A stretch of DNA of 64,000 bases, taken from NCBI GenBank assembly GCA_014378065.1, contig JACMOK010000054.1, forward strand, positions 22,463-86,462, given 5' to 3'. This DNA comes from Flavobacterium sp. Its GTDB lineage: Bacteria > Bacteroidota > Bacteroidia > Flavobacteriales > Flavobacteriaceae. Below the pieces are notes generated by a model that made no database searches, was not told the origin of the DNA, and saw nothing but the letters and a program-made list of their open reading frames with translations. This document shows positions 48,177 through 57,877 of this stretch, piece after piece. Positions within the stretch are counted from its first letter, which is position 1; each line of letters starts with the position of its first letter. A program made the translations under genes and the position numbers.

Positions 48177-49430
48177 ATGCTCGTTTATTTGCGGTTGCTT
48201 AAAGAGAGTTTCAGTTTTGCTATGAGTGCCTTGCGCAACAATAAATTGCGAACAATACTGTCGCTCCTTGGCGTTACAATTGGAATATTTTCTATTATTG
48301 CTGTGTTGGCTGCCGTCGATTCATTAGACCGGAAAATAAAAGGTGATTTAAGCACACTTGATAAAAATACCATTTATCTGACCAGCCAATCCTTTGGTCC
48401 GACCAACGTTCCGCAATGGAAGCGGGAGCAATTCCCTAAGGTAAACTACGAAGAATACCAGTACTTAAAAACGGCTTTGAATCATGTTGAAAACACTTGT
48501 TTTCAATTTTTTACGAACAAACAAAATATCAAGTTTGAATCCAAAACAGTATCAGATGTAAATGTTGTGGCCGTCAGTTTTGAGTTTGCAGCCATACAAA
48601 GACTTGAATTTGGAGAAGGTCGGTTTTTTAACGAATTGGAATCAAATTCGGGTACGCCACTGGTTGTGCTGGGGTATGAAATCGCAAAAGGGCTTTTTGA
48701 TGAATTTGATCCCATCGGAAAAACCGTGCGTCTGTATGGTCAGCGATTTACAGTAATTGGCGTTACCAAAAAGAAAGGAATGAGCTTGGGACTTGGCGAT
48801 AGCGATGATACTTCGGTTTTTATTGCGTCCAACTTTTTGAGAAGACTCTATGGCGATAACAACGAAAATACTTTGCCGGTAATTATCATTAAACCTGATA
48901 AGGGCATCGATGTGCCCGCCTTAAAAGCAGAAATTGCTCAAAAAATGCGCAACTTTCGAGGAGTAAAATCGGGAGAAATCGACAATTTTTTCGTCAATAT
49001 TTTATCAGGACTGACCGATTTTATTGACAATATTGTCGGGCAGATGAATTTAGTCGGCTGGATTATCAGCTTGTTTTCGTTATTGGTGGGCGGTTTTGGG
49101 ATTGCCAATATTATGTTTGTTTCGGTAAAAGAACGAACGAATTTAATTGGAATTCAAAAATCATTGGGGGCCAAAAATAAGTTTATTTTGTTTCAGTTTT
49201 TGTTTGAAGCCATAATTTTGTCGGTTCTTGGCGGTATCATAGGTTTATTGCTGGTTTGGACGATAGCGTTGGTTTTAACAAATCTGCTTGGATTTGAATT
49301 TATACTGGGATTTTGGAATATCATCATCGGTACTGGATTGTCGGCGTTAATCGGACTCATTTCAGGAATTCTGCCTGCAATTTCTGCTTCTCGGTTGGAT
49401 CCGGTGGAAGCCATCCGTACCGGAATATAA
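48177..49430 (+). CDS. ABC transporter permease (MacB/FtsX-like, MacB_PCD + FtsX domains)
   Basis: ALRNNKLRTILSLLGVTIGIFSIIAVLAAVDS, LGYEIAKGLF, GIANIMFVSVKERTNLIGIQKSLGAKNKFILFQFLFEAIILS, SRLDPVEAIRTGI. Confidence 0.93.
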   Translation: MLVYLRLLKESFSFAMSALRNNKLRTILSLLGVTIGIFSIIAVLAAVDSLDRKIKGDLSTLDKNTIYLTSQSFGPTNVPQWKREQFPKVNYEEYQYLKTALNHVENTCFQFFTNKQNIKFESKTVSDVNVVAVSFEFAAIQRLEFGEGRFFNELESNSGTPLVVLGYEIAKGLFDEFDPIGKTVRLYGQRFTVIGVTKKKGMSLGLGDSDDTSVFIASNFLRRLYGDNNENTLPVIIIKPDKGIDVPALKAEIAQKMRNFRGVKSGEIDNFFVNILSGLTDFIDNIVGQMNLVGWIISLFSLLVGGFGIANIMFVSVKERTNLIGIQKSLGAKNKFILFQFLFEAIILSVLGGIIGLLLVWTIALVLTNLLGFEFILGFWNIIIGTGLSALIGLISGILPAISASRLDPVEAIRTGI

Positions 49431-49969
49431 TTTCTTTGGCAGTAAAAGGATAAAATTAATGTAAAACATCAGTCTCTTGAATAGGTTTGCAAAAAATGAC
49501 GCCAACGCGGTATGAAAATATCTTTTAAATGTCGCTGGTGATCGCAAGCAAGAATTCGATTTTCTGCATAATTTTATCCAAAAAACAGTTCCGAACTTGA
49601 CTCCTTATTTCGCTTCTAACACGATTGGCTCGGTTCATCTTACTATCTTGATTCAAAAACGCAAAAGAAAGACTGCCTTATCATTTCGCCGGCAAATCAA
49701 AAAATTACGTCAGTATTTGTGTGTGTGTAATTTTGGAGGATAAGACTTTGGCAGAAAAATATAAAAAAACTTGGCAAACTTAGTAAGGGTATAAGTTGCA
49801 TAAGATTTAAGAAAATTGAGGTGATCAATCTTGAAACACGTCAAACAGTATTGCACCTCGCCGAGAAAAACTCTGAGTGGCGAGCGCGATTTTGGAAGCT
49901 AATTAAGGTCTTCTTCTTAAGTAAATATTGTTATTCAGCTGGAATACAAAAATGGAGGAACAAATTTTC

Positions 49970-50000
49970 TAAAAAAACCCTACTTTTTAGCAAAAAGCAG
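49970..50000 (-). terminator. Rho-independent terminator downstream of accD
   Basis: Minus strand CTGCTTTTT-gct-AAAAAGTAG-GGTTTTTTT. Confidence 0.65.
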
Positions 50001-50064
50001 GTTCGCATGCTTCTATTTAATTCTAGAAAAGTAAAAAATTTAATTTCGACGCTTTTAAAACAAA

Positions 50065-50919
50065 TTATCGTATGTCGTTGTTCTCAATTAAATCAATATA
50101 CAAATTGATTTTGTCTTTCAATTCTTTTCTTGGCGTGATAAAATCTAAAAAACCATGTTCTAAAACAAATTCTGCGGTTTGAAAACCCTCAGGCAAGTCT
50201 TTTCCAGTAGTATCTTTTACCACTCGAGGCCCCGCAAAACCAATCAAAGCGCCAGGTTCAGAAATATTAACATCTCCCAGCATCGCATACGACGCGGTGG
50301 TTCCTCCTGTAGTCGGATCGGTACACAATGAAATATAAGGAATTTTGGCATCCGCCAATTGGGCTAATTTGGCCGAAGTTTTTGCCAACTGCATTAAAGA
50401 ATACGCGGCCTCCATCATTCGAGCGCCACCCGATTTGGAAATCATTACAAAAGGAATTCTGTTTTTAATGGCATGATCAATCCCGCGTGCTATTTTTTCT
50501 CCCACCACTGCGCCCATTGAACCACCTATAAAAGCAAAATCCATACAGCACACGACAAGATCTTTTCCTTTAGATTTTCCAACCCCGGTTCGCACCGCAT
50601 CCTTTAGTTTGGTTTTTTCCATAGCATCCTTAAGTCGGTCGGCATATTTCTTGGTATCAACAAAATGCAAAGGATCTTTAGAGGTCATTTTGGCATCTAA
50701 TTCCTGAAATTCGTTATTATCAAACAGAATTTCAAAATATTCAGCGCTGCCAATTCTCACATGAAAACCATCCTCTGGACTTACCCAAAGATTTCGTTCT
50801 AACTCGTCAGCATCAATAATTTTGCCTGTTGGTGACTTGTACCACAATCCCTTCGGAACATCTTTTTTATCTTCGGTTGCAGTAGTAATTCCTTTTTCTG
50901 TTCTTTTAAACCAAGCCAT
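50065..50919 (-). CDS. accD: Acetyl-CoA carboxylase carboxyltransferase subunit beta
   Basis: [75 protein letters not shown]. The usual zinc-finger cysteines are absent from the N-terminus. Confidence 0.95.
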   Translation of the reverse strand: MAWFKRTEKGITTATEDKKDVPKGLWYKSPTGKIIDADELERNLWVSPEDGFHVRIGSAEYFEILFDNNEFQELDAKMTSKDPLHFVDTKKYADRLKDAMEKTKLKDAVRTGVGKSKGKDLVVCCMDFAFIGGSMGAVVGEKIARGIDHAIKNRIPFVMISKSGGARMMEAAYSLMQLAKTSAKLAQLADAKIPYISLCTDPTTGGTTASYAMLGDVNISEPGALIGFAGPRVVKDTTGKDLPEGFQTAEFVLEHGFLDFITPRKELKDKINLYIDLIENNDIR

Positions 50920-51004
50920 ATCTTTTATTTTGGGGTATGTATTAATGGTTGATGGGTCGATGGCGGTCGGATGAAACCGGCAACTTTAAACCCACAACCC
51001 ACAA

Positions 51005-52072
51005 CTATAAAGTATTAATGTTGTTTAAATCTGCGAAAGCTTGTTCCAGTCGTTTATTGAAAGTCAACTCGCCCTCACGAACCCATTTTCTCGGGTCATA
51101 ATGTTTTTTATTCGGAGATTCCGCACCATCTGGGCTTCCGATTTGTGTTTTTAAATATGCAATATTGTTAACCATGTAATCACGAATGCCCTCTGTAAAA
51201 GCAAATTGCAGATCGGTATCAATATTCATTTTGATCACGCCATAACCGATGGCTTCTCTGATTTCTTCTAAAGTAGAACCGGAACCGCCGTGAAATACAA
51301 AATCAACTGGGTTGTGTTCTGTATTAAATTTATTTTGAACATAATCCTGAGAATTTTTCAGAATTTTCGGGGTTAGTTTTACGTTACCGGGTTTGTAAAC
51401 CCCATGTACATTTCCGAAAGCGGCGGCGATGGTAAAGCGTGGACTTACTTTCAATAGCTCCTCGTAGGCATAGGCCACTTCGTCAGGCTGGGTATATAAT
51501 TTCGAACTGTCTATGTCAGAATTGTCTACACCATCTTCTTCTCCGCCTGTAATTCCCAATTCAATTTCTAAAGTCATCCCCATTTTACTCATGCGGGCAA
51601 GATAGGTTTTACAGATATCAATATTTTCATGTAATGGTTCTTCAGACAAATCGATCATGTGGGAACTAAATAAAGGCTTTCCTGTTTCCGCAAAATGTTT
51701 TTCGCTGGCATCCAGAAGTCCGTCCAGCCAAGGCAATAATTTTTTAGCGCAATGATCGGTATGAAGAATAACCGTGGCACCATATGCTTCGGCTAATGTA
51801 TGAATGTGCTTGGCTCCAGCAATACCGCCCAAAATGGCAGCGTTTTCATTGGAATTAGGCAACCCTTTGCCAGCATTGAAAATGGCACCACCATTGGAAA
51901 ATTGTATAATTACAGGCGCTTTTAATTTGGCCGCAGTTTCCAATACGCCATTAATAGTACTTGATCCAGTGACGTTGACGGCCGGAAGCGCAAATCCTTT
52001 TTGTTTTGCATATCTGAAAATTTCCTGCACTTGGTCTCCCGTTGCAACACCAGATTTTATAGTATGGACCAT
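51005..52072 (-). CDS. fbaA: Class II fructose-bisphosphate aldolase
   Basis: GFALPAVNVTGSSTINGVLETAAKLKAPVIIQFSNGGA, VILHTDHCAKKLLPWLDGLL, HMIDLSEEPLHENI, FHGGSGSTLEEIREAIGYGVIKMNIDTDLQFAFTEGI. Confidence 0.97.
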   Translation of the reverse strand: MVHTIKSGVATGDQVQEIFRYAKQKGFALPAVNVTGSSTINGVLETAAKLKAPVIIQFSNGGAIFNAGKGLPNSNENAAILGGIAGAKHIHTLAEAYGATVILHTDHCAKKLLPWLDGLLDASEKHFAETGKPLFSSHMIDLSEEPLHENIDICKTYLARMSKMGMTLEIELGITGGEEDGVDNSDIDSSKLYTQPDEVAYAYEELLKVSPRFTIAAAFGNVHGVYKPGNVKLTPKILKNSQDYVQNKFNTEHNPVDFVFHGGSGSTLEEIREAIGYGVIKMNIDTDLQFAFTEGIRDYMVNNIAYLKTQIGSPDGAESPNKKHYDPRKWVREGELTFNKRLEQAFADLNNINTL

Positions 52073-52098
52073 GTTTGTTTATTTAAAATTACAGGGTA

Positions 52099-52106
52099 CA
52101 AAACTA
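52099..52106 (-). promoter_or_regulatory. -7 promoter element for fbaA
   Basis: Minus strand TAGTTTTG 26 nt upstream of ATG. Confidence 0.35.
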
Positions 52107-52119
52107 ATAATTTAAAAAT

Positions 52120-54678
52120 TTAGAACGGATAATTTATACCGATATTTACAATTGAGTTTGCAAAATTGTAATCTCTAAACCATTTTTTATTTCCAATTTC
52201 TGCTGGATTATAGGTTTTAAAACCAAAATCCAAACGGATGACAAAGAAATTTAAATCATAGCGGAATCCAAATCCGGATCCGACGGCAATATTTGATAAA
52301 GATTTGAGTCCACTAAAAACGGCTTTTTCATCTTTCACATTGTCTAATACATTCCAAATGTTACCGCTATCTACAAATAGCGCCCCATTGAACTGCCCAA
52401 AAAAGTTGAAACGAATTTCTGCACTAGCGGCAATTTTCAGATTGGCCTCATTAAAATCATTTATTGAATTGGTGCTGCCAGGTCCTAGTGAATAGGCTTG
52501 CCAACCCCTGTTGTCATTTGATCCGCCAGCAAAATAGCTGCGTGAAAACGGTATGCTGTTGGCATTGCCATAAGGAATGGCGATTCCGGTAAACGTTCTG
52601 AAAGCGAGCACTTTTTTCCGACTTAAATCCCAATGCTTAATGTATTCAATTTCTCCCTTGATGTATTGCGAATATTCTAAACCAAAAATATTTTTATTCC
52701 CATTTTGATTTTTAAGTTGTTTTGAGGCGCGCGCAACAAGCGACAAAAAATTTCCGGCCGATTCTACTTTGGTTTTAAAAGCGTAATAATTTTCGTCTTT
52801 GATGTCGTTTTTTGTGGTTTTGGCAAAGCTAAAATTGGAAGCAAAAATCAGGTTGTTTTCGGTCAATCGTCGTCTTCTTTCGCTAATACTACTGATTGTT
52901 TTCCTATCAATTTCGTTTGTTGTAATGGCTGGAATTGCGCTTAAAACATCATTGATAAAGGAATTGGCTCCGCTGTCTATAATTAAGTTCCCATCGCTAA
53001 AATAGGAGGAAGGCGCCTGGTAGGATATGGCCAAATTATTCAAAGTTTTATAAGAAGAGTTATACACTTTAAAATAATTGCCAATATTGATGTTCTTTAC
53101 ATATTGAATATTAAACAGATCGAGTCGCGCGCTGTGGTTTCTTTTTGGCGTCCAGTTGTAAGACAGGGCACTGGTAAAGTTTTCCTTGTCTAGACCGATA
53201 TTTTTTTGTTTGGCAATACCTACGCTCAGTGTTGTTGACGGAATCATACTTTTGGGAATGATTTTTTCGGTATTGAAAAACATGAAAATTCTCGGAAAAT
53301 TGAGTTTTAAATCCAGTCCATATTCGGTTACATTAAAAAAGCGGTCATTCGGATTGGCTAAGGCTTTGGAGGAACCAATATTGCCCCGAGCGGCTATTTC
53401 AAGGGTTTCTGCCCCGTTAAAAATATTCCGAATGGATAAAGTGGTACTTCCCGCAATGCCAAAATCTTGAATCGTTGAATGACTTAAATCTAGTGACGCC
53501 CCAAAACTGTATTTCTTTCTAGGGGTCAGGTAGATATTCGCGATTAAAGAATTACCAATGCTGTCCGTTGGATCGGGAGTGTATTGGATTGATGGATAGT
53601 TAAAAATTTTTAAATTGTTCAGATACCTAGTTGATAATGTGGTTCTAATATCAGAAAATAAATTTCCTTTTGCGATAAAGATGGCATCCGTAATTGATTT
53701 TGGTCTGTATTTTAACTTCTTTGAACTGAACAGATTGAAATTAAGATAGACCGTTCGAATGGTATCGGTGGCCGTGGGTTTGATTTTATTTGGCACAAAA
53801 TCCGTGTAAATGTTTACTTCGCTGATTTTATATATTTTAAACGGTACTGTTGTCGTTGAATCGCCCTCGCGAAAAGAATAGTTGTTGATTTTCATGTCAA
53901 CATTGGCCTTGTGTTTGGCGCCAAGAGTATCAATGTCAAAATTGATATAATTGGGTTGAAAATAATACACACCACTATTTCTAAAATGGGTAGTGATCCG
54001 GCTTCTTTCATTTTCAAAATCTTCTGTTTTGTACTGTTTTCCAGATTTGATAAAACTAGTTAATTTCCGTGTTTGATATAAAGAATCCAATGCTGGCGTT
54101 AAAATGGTCGTTTTTAATGAATCTAAAAAGAAAGGATTGCCGGTGGTTACAGAATATTTTATTTTTGCCTTTTTAAGTTTCAACGAATCGGTTTGAAATC
54201 GCGTTGTTACATTAAAATAGCCATTATTAAAGTAGTAGGATTTTAAACGCTTTGACGATTTCTCTGTGCTTTTAACGTCAATGATAACTGGTGGTTCTCC
54301 GTTGTCTCGTAAAAAATCATGGATGCCCGCATACCAAAAAGATTGTCCGAGACGGTTGACCTGTTTTGCCGACAACCATTTTGATTTACGACGGTATTTT
54401 TCGGGATGATTGATAAATTTGGCCTTGTAAATTGAATCATGGTTAAGTTTCGCCAAATTGTATAAATTCAATCGCAAATGGTAACCCAACAACGAAGTAT
54501 TCGGTTTCTGATAGATTAAATTCTGGATATTTTCGGCTTTTTCCTTTTTGCTGTTGACGGTAATTTCATTTTTGGTCAAAAGCTTTTTTCCGTCAGGAAC
54601 TTTTTTGACGGTATTACAAGCCGAGATAAATAATCCAATTAGAATAAATAATGATATTTTTGTAACGGTGTTTCTCAA
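52120..54678 (-). CDS. Omp85-family assembly protein, lipidated TamA-like (TamL-type)
   Basis: Lipobox FISACNT; POTRA-like region; C-terminal barrel with RSYFAGGSNDNRGWQAYSLGPG, LKIAASAEIRFNFFGQFNGALFVDSGNIW, SGFGFRYDLNFFVIRLDFGFKTYNP. Confidence 0.88.
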   Translation of the reverse strand: MRNTVTKISLFILIGLFISACNTVKKVPDGKKLLTKNEITVNSKKEKAENIQNLIYQKPNTSLLGYHLRLNLYNLAKLNHDSIYKAKFINHPEKYRRKSKWLSAKQVNRLGQSFWYAGIHDFLRDNGEPPVIIDVKSTEKSSKRLKSYYFNNGYFNVTTRFQTDSLKLKKAKIKYSVTTGNPFFLDSLKTTILTPALDSLYQTRKLTSFIKSGKQYKTEDFENERSRITTHFRNSGVYYFQPNYINFDIDTLGAKHKANVDMKINNYSFREGDSTTTVPFKIYKISEVNIYTDFVPNKIKPTATDTIRTVYLNFNLFSSKKLKYRPKSITDAIFIAKGNLFSDIRTTLSTRYLNNLKIFNYPSIQYTPDPTDSIGNSLIANIYLTPRKKYSFGASLDLSHSTIQDFGIAGSTTLSIRNIFNGAETLEIAARGNIGSSKALANPNDRFFNVTEYGLDLKLNFPRIFMFFNTEKIIPKSMIPSTTLSVGIAKQKNIGLDKENFTSALSYNWTPKRNHSARLDLFNIQYVKNINIGNYFKVYNSSYKTLNNLAISYQAPSSYFSDGNLIIDSGANSFINDVLSAIPAITTNEIDRKTISSISERRRRLTENNLIFASNFSFAKTTKNDIKDENYYAFKTKVESAGNFLSLVARASKQLKNQNGNKNIFGLEYSQYIKGEIEYIKHWDLSRKKVLAFRTFTGIAIPYGNANSIPFSRSYFAGGSNDNRGWQAYSLGPGSTNSINDFNEANLKIAASAEIRFNFFGQFNGALFVDSGNIWNVLDNVKDEKAVFSGLKSLSNIAVGSGFGFRYDLNFFVIRLDFGFKTYNPAEIGNKKWFRDYNFANSIVNIGINYPF

Positions 54679-54698
54679 GTGTTGTGGAATATTTAATT

Positions 54699-54706
54699 CA
54701 AAAGTA
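54699..54706 (-). promoter_or_regulatory. -7 promoter element for the tamL-like gene
   Basis: Minus strand TACTTTTG 20 nt upstream of ATG. Confidence 0.35.
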
Positions 54707-54716
54707 CATTATTTCT

Positions 54717-55454
54717 ATGGTTAGTAAAAACCAAATAAAACTAATAACGGGTTTGCAGCAAAAAAAATATAGGCATGCCAACGGCCTGTTCTTTGCCGAA
54801 GGCGTTAAGGTTATTGAAGAATTGCTAAAATCGGAAATTGAATTAGAACACCTTTACGTCACGATGCCATTATTTGACGGCGTTATTGCGGCTAAGAAAA
54901 CATTCATTACCGACAGTGATTTGAAAAAAATAAGTTCGTTATCAGCGCCTAATAATTGTTTGGCGCTTTTCAAAATTCCAATCCCAAAACCAATCGTCGA
55001 AGAAGGGTTGATTGTGGTGTTGGATGATATTCGAGATCCTGGAAACCTCGGCACCATAATGCGCTTGTGCGATTGGTTTGGCGTGTCTCAATTGCTCTGC
55101 TCTCAAGAAACTGCAGATGTTTATAGTCCGAAAGTGGTACAGGCAAGTATGGGGTCAATCGCTCGCGTCTCGGTGCATTATATAGATTTAGTCTTATTTT
55201 TAGAAAAAACTAGGTTACCCGTATTCGGTACTTTTATGGATGGTAAAAACCTTTATACTGCAGCCTTACCCCAAGAAGGCATTGTTGTGATGGGTAATGA
55301 GGCGAACGGAATTTCCAAAAGTGTTCAAAATTGTGTAAAACAGGCCATTACGATTCCGAGATTCGGGGTTTTACAGCGCACGGAAAGTCTCAACGTAGCG
55401 GCTGCGGCTGCAATTGTTTTAAGCGAATTCCGAAGAACGACTAGTGAAAGGTAA
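54717..55454 (+). CDS. TrmH/SpoU-family RNA 2'-O-methyltransferase
   Basis: LDDIRDPGNLGTIMRLCDWFGV, SPKVVQASMGSIARVSVHY, VVMGNEANGISKSV, IPRFGVLQRTESLNVAAAAAIVLSEFRR. Confidence 0.94.
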   Translation: MVSKNQIKLITGLQQKKYRHANGLFFAEGVKVIEELLKSEIELEHLYVTMPLFDGVIAAKKTFITDSDLKKISSLSAPNNCLALFKIPIPKPIVEEGLIVVLDDIRDPGNLGTIMRLCDWFGVSQLLCSQETADVYSPKVVQASMGSIARVSVHYIDLVLFLEKTRLPVFGTFMDGKNLYTAALPQEGIVVMGNEANGISKSVQNCVKQAITIPRFGVLQRTESLNVAAAAAIVLSEFRRTTSER

Positions 55455-56145
55455 AGTTGATTAAGATCGCTCGGGTTTTCATCGATTGAATGTTTCCGGT
55501 CCAGGGACTGTTAGGGTCATTGTCACGAATCAACTCATCACCCAAACCAAAAACGCCACGAATGGATGGTGAGAATTTAAAGTATTCCAAATATAAATCG
55601 ATTCCAAAGCCTACTTCATAATTCTTAGTCCATTGTTTCACCCTAAATTTCTGCTGGGCATTGTCGTCAATAGATTTGGAATTGCTTCCCAAATTTAAAG
55701 TTGTAGAAACTCCACCCAATAAATAAGGTCGAACGTTGCCGGTTCGCAATGCGGAGAATTTCAACAACAATGGAAAATGGATATAGGTGGCGCCCACTTG
55801 TCTCTTGGCGTCGGTCGAACTGGCAAATCCTGAGTATTCTAAATTTCTTTGGGTGTAATACAATCCTGGCTCAAAGCGCAAATTTAAGTATTCTTGTAGA
55901 CGCAAGTCGCCGACCAGTCCCACGTTAAATCCGGTCGTTCGATTAACGATGATATCGGGTGCGATAGCTTTGTAATCGAACTTGTAGTCGTAAAAACTAA
56001 ATCCCAAAAAATAACCCCAATATACCCGCTGTTTATCGAAATTTTCGTGGTTGATAATCGGATCTTTATTAAACATCCCTTTAACCCCTTGTGCCTGAGA
56101 GCTTACAGCAAGAAACAATAAAATACAAACAATGCTCTTTTTCAT
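55441..56145 (-). CDS. porT: PorT-family outer membrane protein (type IX secretion-associated)
   Basis: Signal peptide; FDKQRVYWGYFLGFSFYDYKFDYK, LRFEPGLYYTQRNLEYSG, VGATYIHFPLLLKFSALRTGNVRPYLLGGVS; located just after ubiE. Confidence 0.8.
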   Translation of the reverse strand: MKKSIVCILLFLAVSSQAQGVKGMFNKDPIINHENFDKQRVYWGYFLGFSFYDYKFDYKAIAPDIIVNRTTGFNVGLVGDLRLQEYLNLRFEPGLYYTQRNLEYSGFASSTDAKRQVGATYIHFPLLLKFSALRTGNVRPYLLGGVSTTLNLGSNSKSIDDNAQQKFRVKQWTKNYEVGFGIDLYLEYFKFSPSIRGVFGLGDELIRDNDPNSPWTGNIQSMKTRAILINFTFH

Positions 56146-56146
56146 A

Positions 56147-56878
56147 TTATTTTTTCGAAGCAGAATAAATAGTGGCTACCCCAAATGTTTGTGGCATGGC
56201 GATTACGTCTATAAACCCAATTTTTCTCAAAATATTGTTTAATGCTTCTCCAAAAGGAAAAACAGCAGCAGACTCCGACAAATAACCATAAGCTGCATTG
56301 TCTTTTGAAAACAATTTTCCGATGGTTGGCAAAATGTAGCGTGTATAAAAAACATAACCTTGTTTGAAGGGAGTTTTTGTCGGATTGGAAGTTTCAAGTA
56401 CGACAAAGATGCCGTTGGGCTTTAACACGCGCAAAATCTCTTCAAGCCCCTTTTCAAGATTTTCAAAGTTTCGAATGCCAAAGGCCACCGTGATCGCGTC
56501 GAATGTGTTTTCTGCAAAAGGCATATTTTCAGAATCGGCTAACATCATCTCAATCTTGCTGGAAAGATTTTTATCAGCAATTTTTTTAACTCCCACAGCC
56601 AACATTCCAGCAGAAATATCTAGGCCGATGATTTTTGTGGCATTTGTTTCTGCCATCAACAGCGCCAAATCTCCAGTGCCAGTGGCAATATCAAGGATGG
56701 TATTCGGATTTTTTTCGGCAACCAGTTGCAGCACTTTTTTACGCCATTTGACATCAATTCCAAATGAAATGACCCGGTTGAGGTTATCATAATTGCCGGA
56801 AATAGCATCAAACATTTGGGCCACCTGTTCTTTTTTAGGTAAAGTCGATGTTTTGTAAGGCGTTACTAGTTTTGACAT
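56147..56878 (-). CDS. ubiE: Bifunctional demethylmenaquinone/ubiquinone methyltransferase
   Basis: VAQMFDAISGNYDNLNRVISFGIDVKWRKKV, ILDIATGTGDLALLM, AFGIRNFENLEKGLEEILRVLKPNG. Start corrected from 56893 because TATATTTG covers 56891-56898. Confidence 0.95.
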   Translation of the reverse strand: MSKLVTPYKTSTLPKKEQVAQMFDAISGNYDNLNRVISFGIDVKWRKKVLQLVAEKNPNTILDIATGTGDLALLMAETNATKIIGLDISAGMLAVGVKKIADKNLSSKIEMMLADSENMPFAENTFDAITVAFGIRNFENLEKGLEEILRVLKPNGIFVVLETSNPTKTPFKQGYVFYTRYILPTIGKLFSKDNAAYGYLSESAAVFPFGEALNNILRKIGFIDVIAMPQTFGVATIYSASKK

Positions 56879-56890
56879 TTTAATTTTTGA

Positions 56891-56898
56891 CAAATATA
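56891..56898 (-). promoter_or_regulatory. -7 promoter element for ubiE
   Basis: Minus strand TATATTTG overlapping the upstream alternative ATG. Confidence 0.45.
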
Positions 56899-56924
56899 AG
56901 ACAAAGGATAGAATCTGAATAGGC

Positions 56925-57407
56925 TTATTTTCTGGTGAAAGTCTGGTATGTAAAATCGTAAAGATGCCTGTCGTCTTTGAGATGGTGTTCTTCTCGTTCT
57001 AGCTGCCATATTTTGGGGTCAAGTTTCGGAAAAAATGTATCGGCCGCAAAAACATGGTGCACTCGAGTGAGTTCTATGATATCAGTAAAATCCAGCGCCA
57101 GTTGGTAGATTTCCCCACCACCAATAATGAAAGTCTCTTCGTTTTTAGGAACGCTGGCAAGGGCTTCTTGTAAATTGCTTACTACAAAACCGCCTTCTGT
57201 GGAAAAGTTTTTTTGGCGCGTAATAATAATATGGGTTCGGTTTGGAAGCGGATTGGGGAAACTTTCAAAAGTTTTCCTCCCCATAATAATGTAATGACCG
57301 GTGGTTAGCCGTTTGAATCTTTTAAAATCATCTGGCAAGTGCCATAGCAACGTGTTGTTTTTCCCGAGGGCATTGTTTTCGGCAGCTGCCGCAATCATAG
57401 TTATCAT
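56925..57407 (-). CDS. folA: Dihydrofolate reductase
   Basis: MIAAAAENNALGKNNTLLWHLPDDFKRFKRLTTGHYIIMGRKTFESFPNPLPNRTHIIITR, FIIGGGEIYQLAL. Confidence 0.97.
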   Translation of the reverse strand: MITMIAAAAENNALGKNNTLLWHLPDDFKRFKRLTTGHYIIMGRKTFESFPNPLPNRTHIIITRQKNFSTEGGFVVSNLQEALASVPKNEETFIIGGGEIYQLALDFTDIIELTRVHHVFAADTFFPKLDPKIWQLEREEHHLKDDRHLYDFTYQTFTRK

Positions 57408-57428
57408 TTGTGTTTGTCTCTTTTATTT

Positions 57429-57758
57429 TTACGATAATTTATCGGTTACTTTTAATTCCAGTTGCTGCGTGCGCATCTGTTGTTTCGCCACCAGCCGATC
57501 AATTTCATTGCGCTCCCAATTTTTGTTCATGAAGCGATCTGTAATATACACTTTTATAAAGTGTAAAACGAAAAGAAAAACCCAGATCGTAATGACCCAA
57601 ATAAACCATCGCCTCGGTTCGCCAAAATGCAATAGAACATTGACAATAAACAGAAACAGGCTTCCCAAAGCCAGCAAAACAAAATGAAAATACAGGTTCT
57701 TTTTTTGTTTGATTCTTCTGCGCGCGTACTCATACTGTTCGTGCTGTTCTTTTTCCAT
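57429..57758 (-). CDS. 2TM domain-containing protein
   Basis: YEYARRRIKQKKNLYFHFVLLALGSLFLFIVNVLLHFGEPRRWFIWVITIWVFLFVLHFIKVYITDRFMNKNWE. Confidence 0.85.
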   Translation of the reverse strand: MEKEQHEQYEYARRRIKQKKNLYFHFVLLALGSLFLFIVNVLLHFGEPRRWFIWVITIWVFLFVLHFIKVYITDRFMNKNWERNEIDRLVAKQQMRTQQLELKVTDKLS

Positions 57759-57877
57759 AACGCTTAATTTTATTTTCGAGTGTATTAGAAAAGCAATTGT
57801 TACTTCACAAATTTACATTTTAATATTCAAACAATTCTATATGATTTTTTGTAATTTTAGAGCACAAAATTGTTATT

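Noticed and set aside
49821-50108. 95-aa plus-strand ORF reaching into accD
   Set aside because: Overlaps the accD terminator hairpin and accD 3' end; no recognisable family. Covered as part of the orphan region instead.
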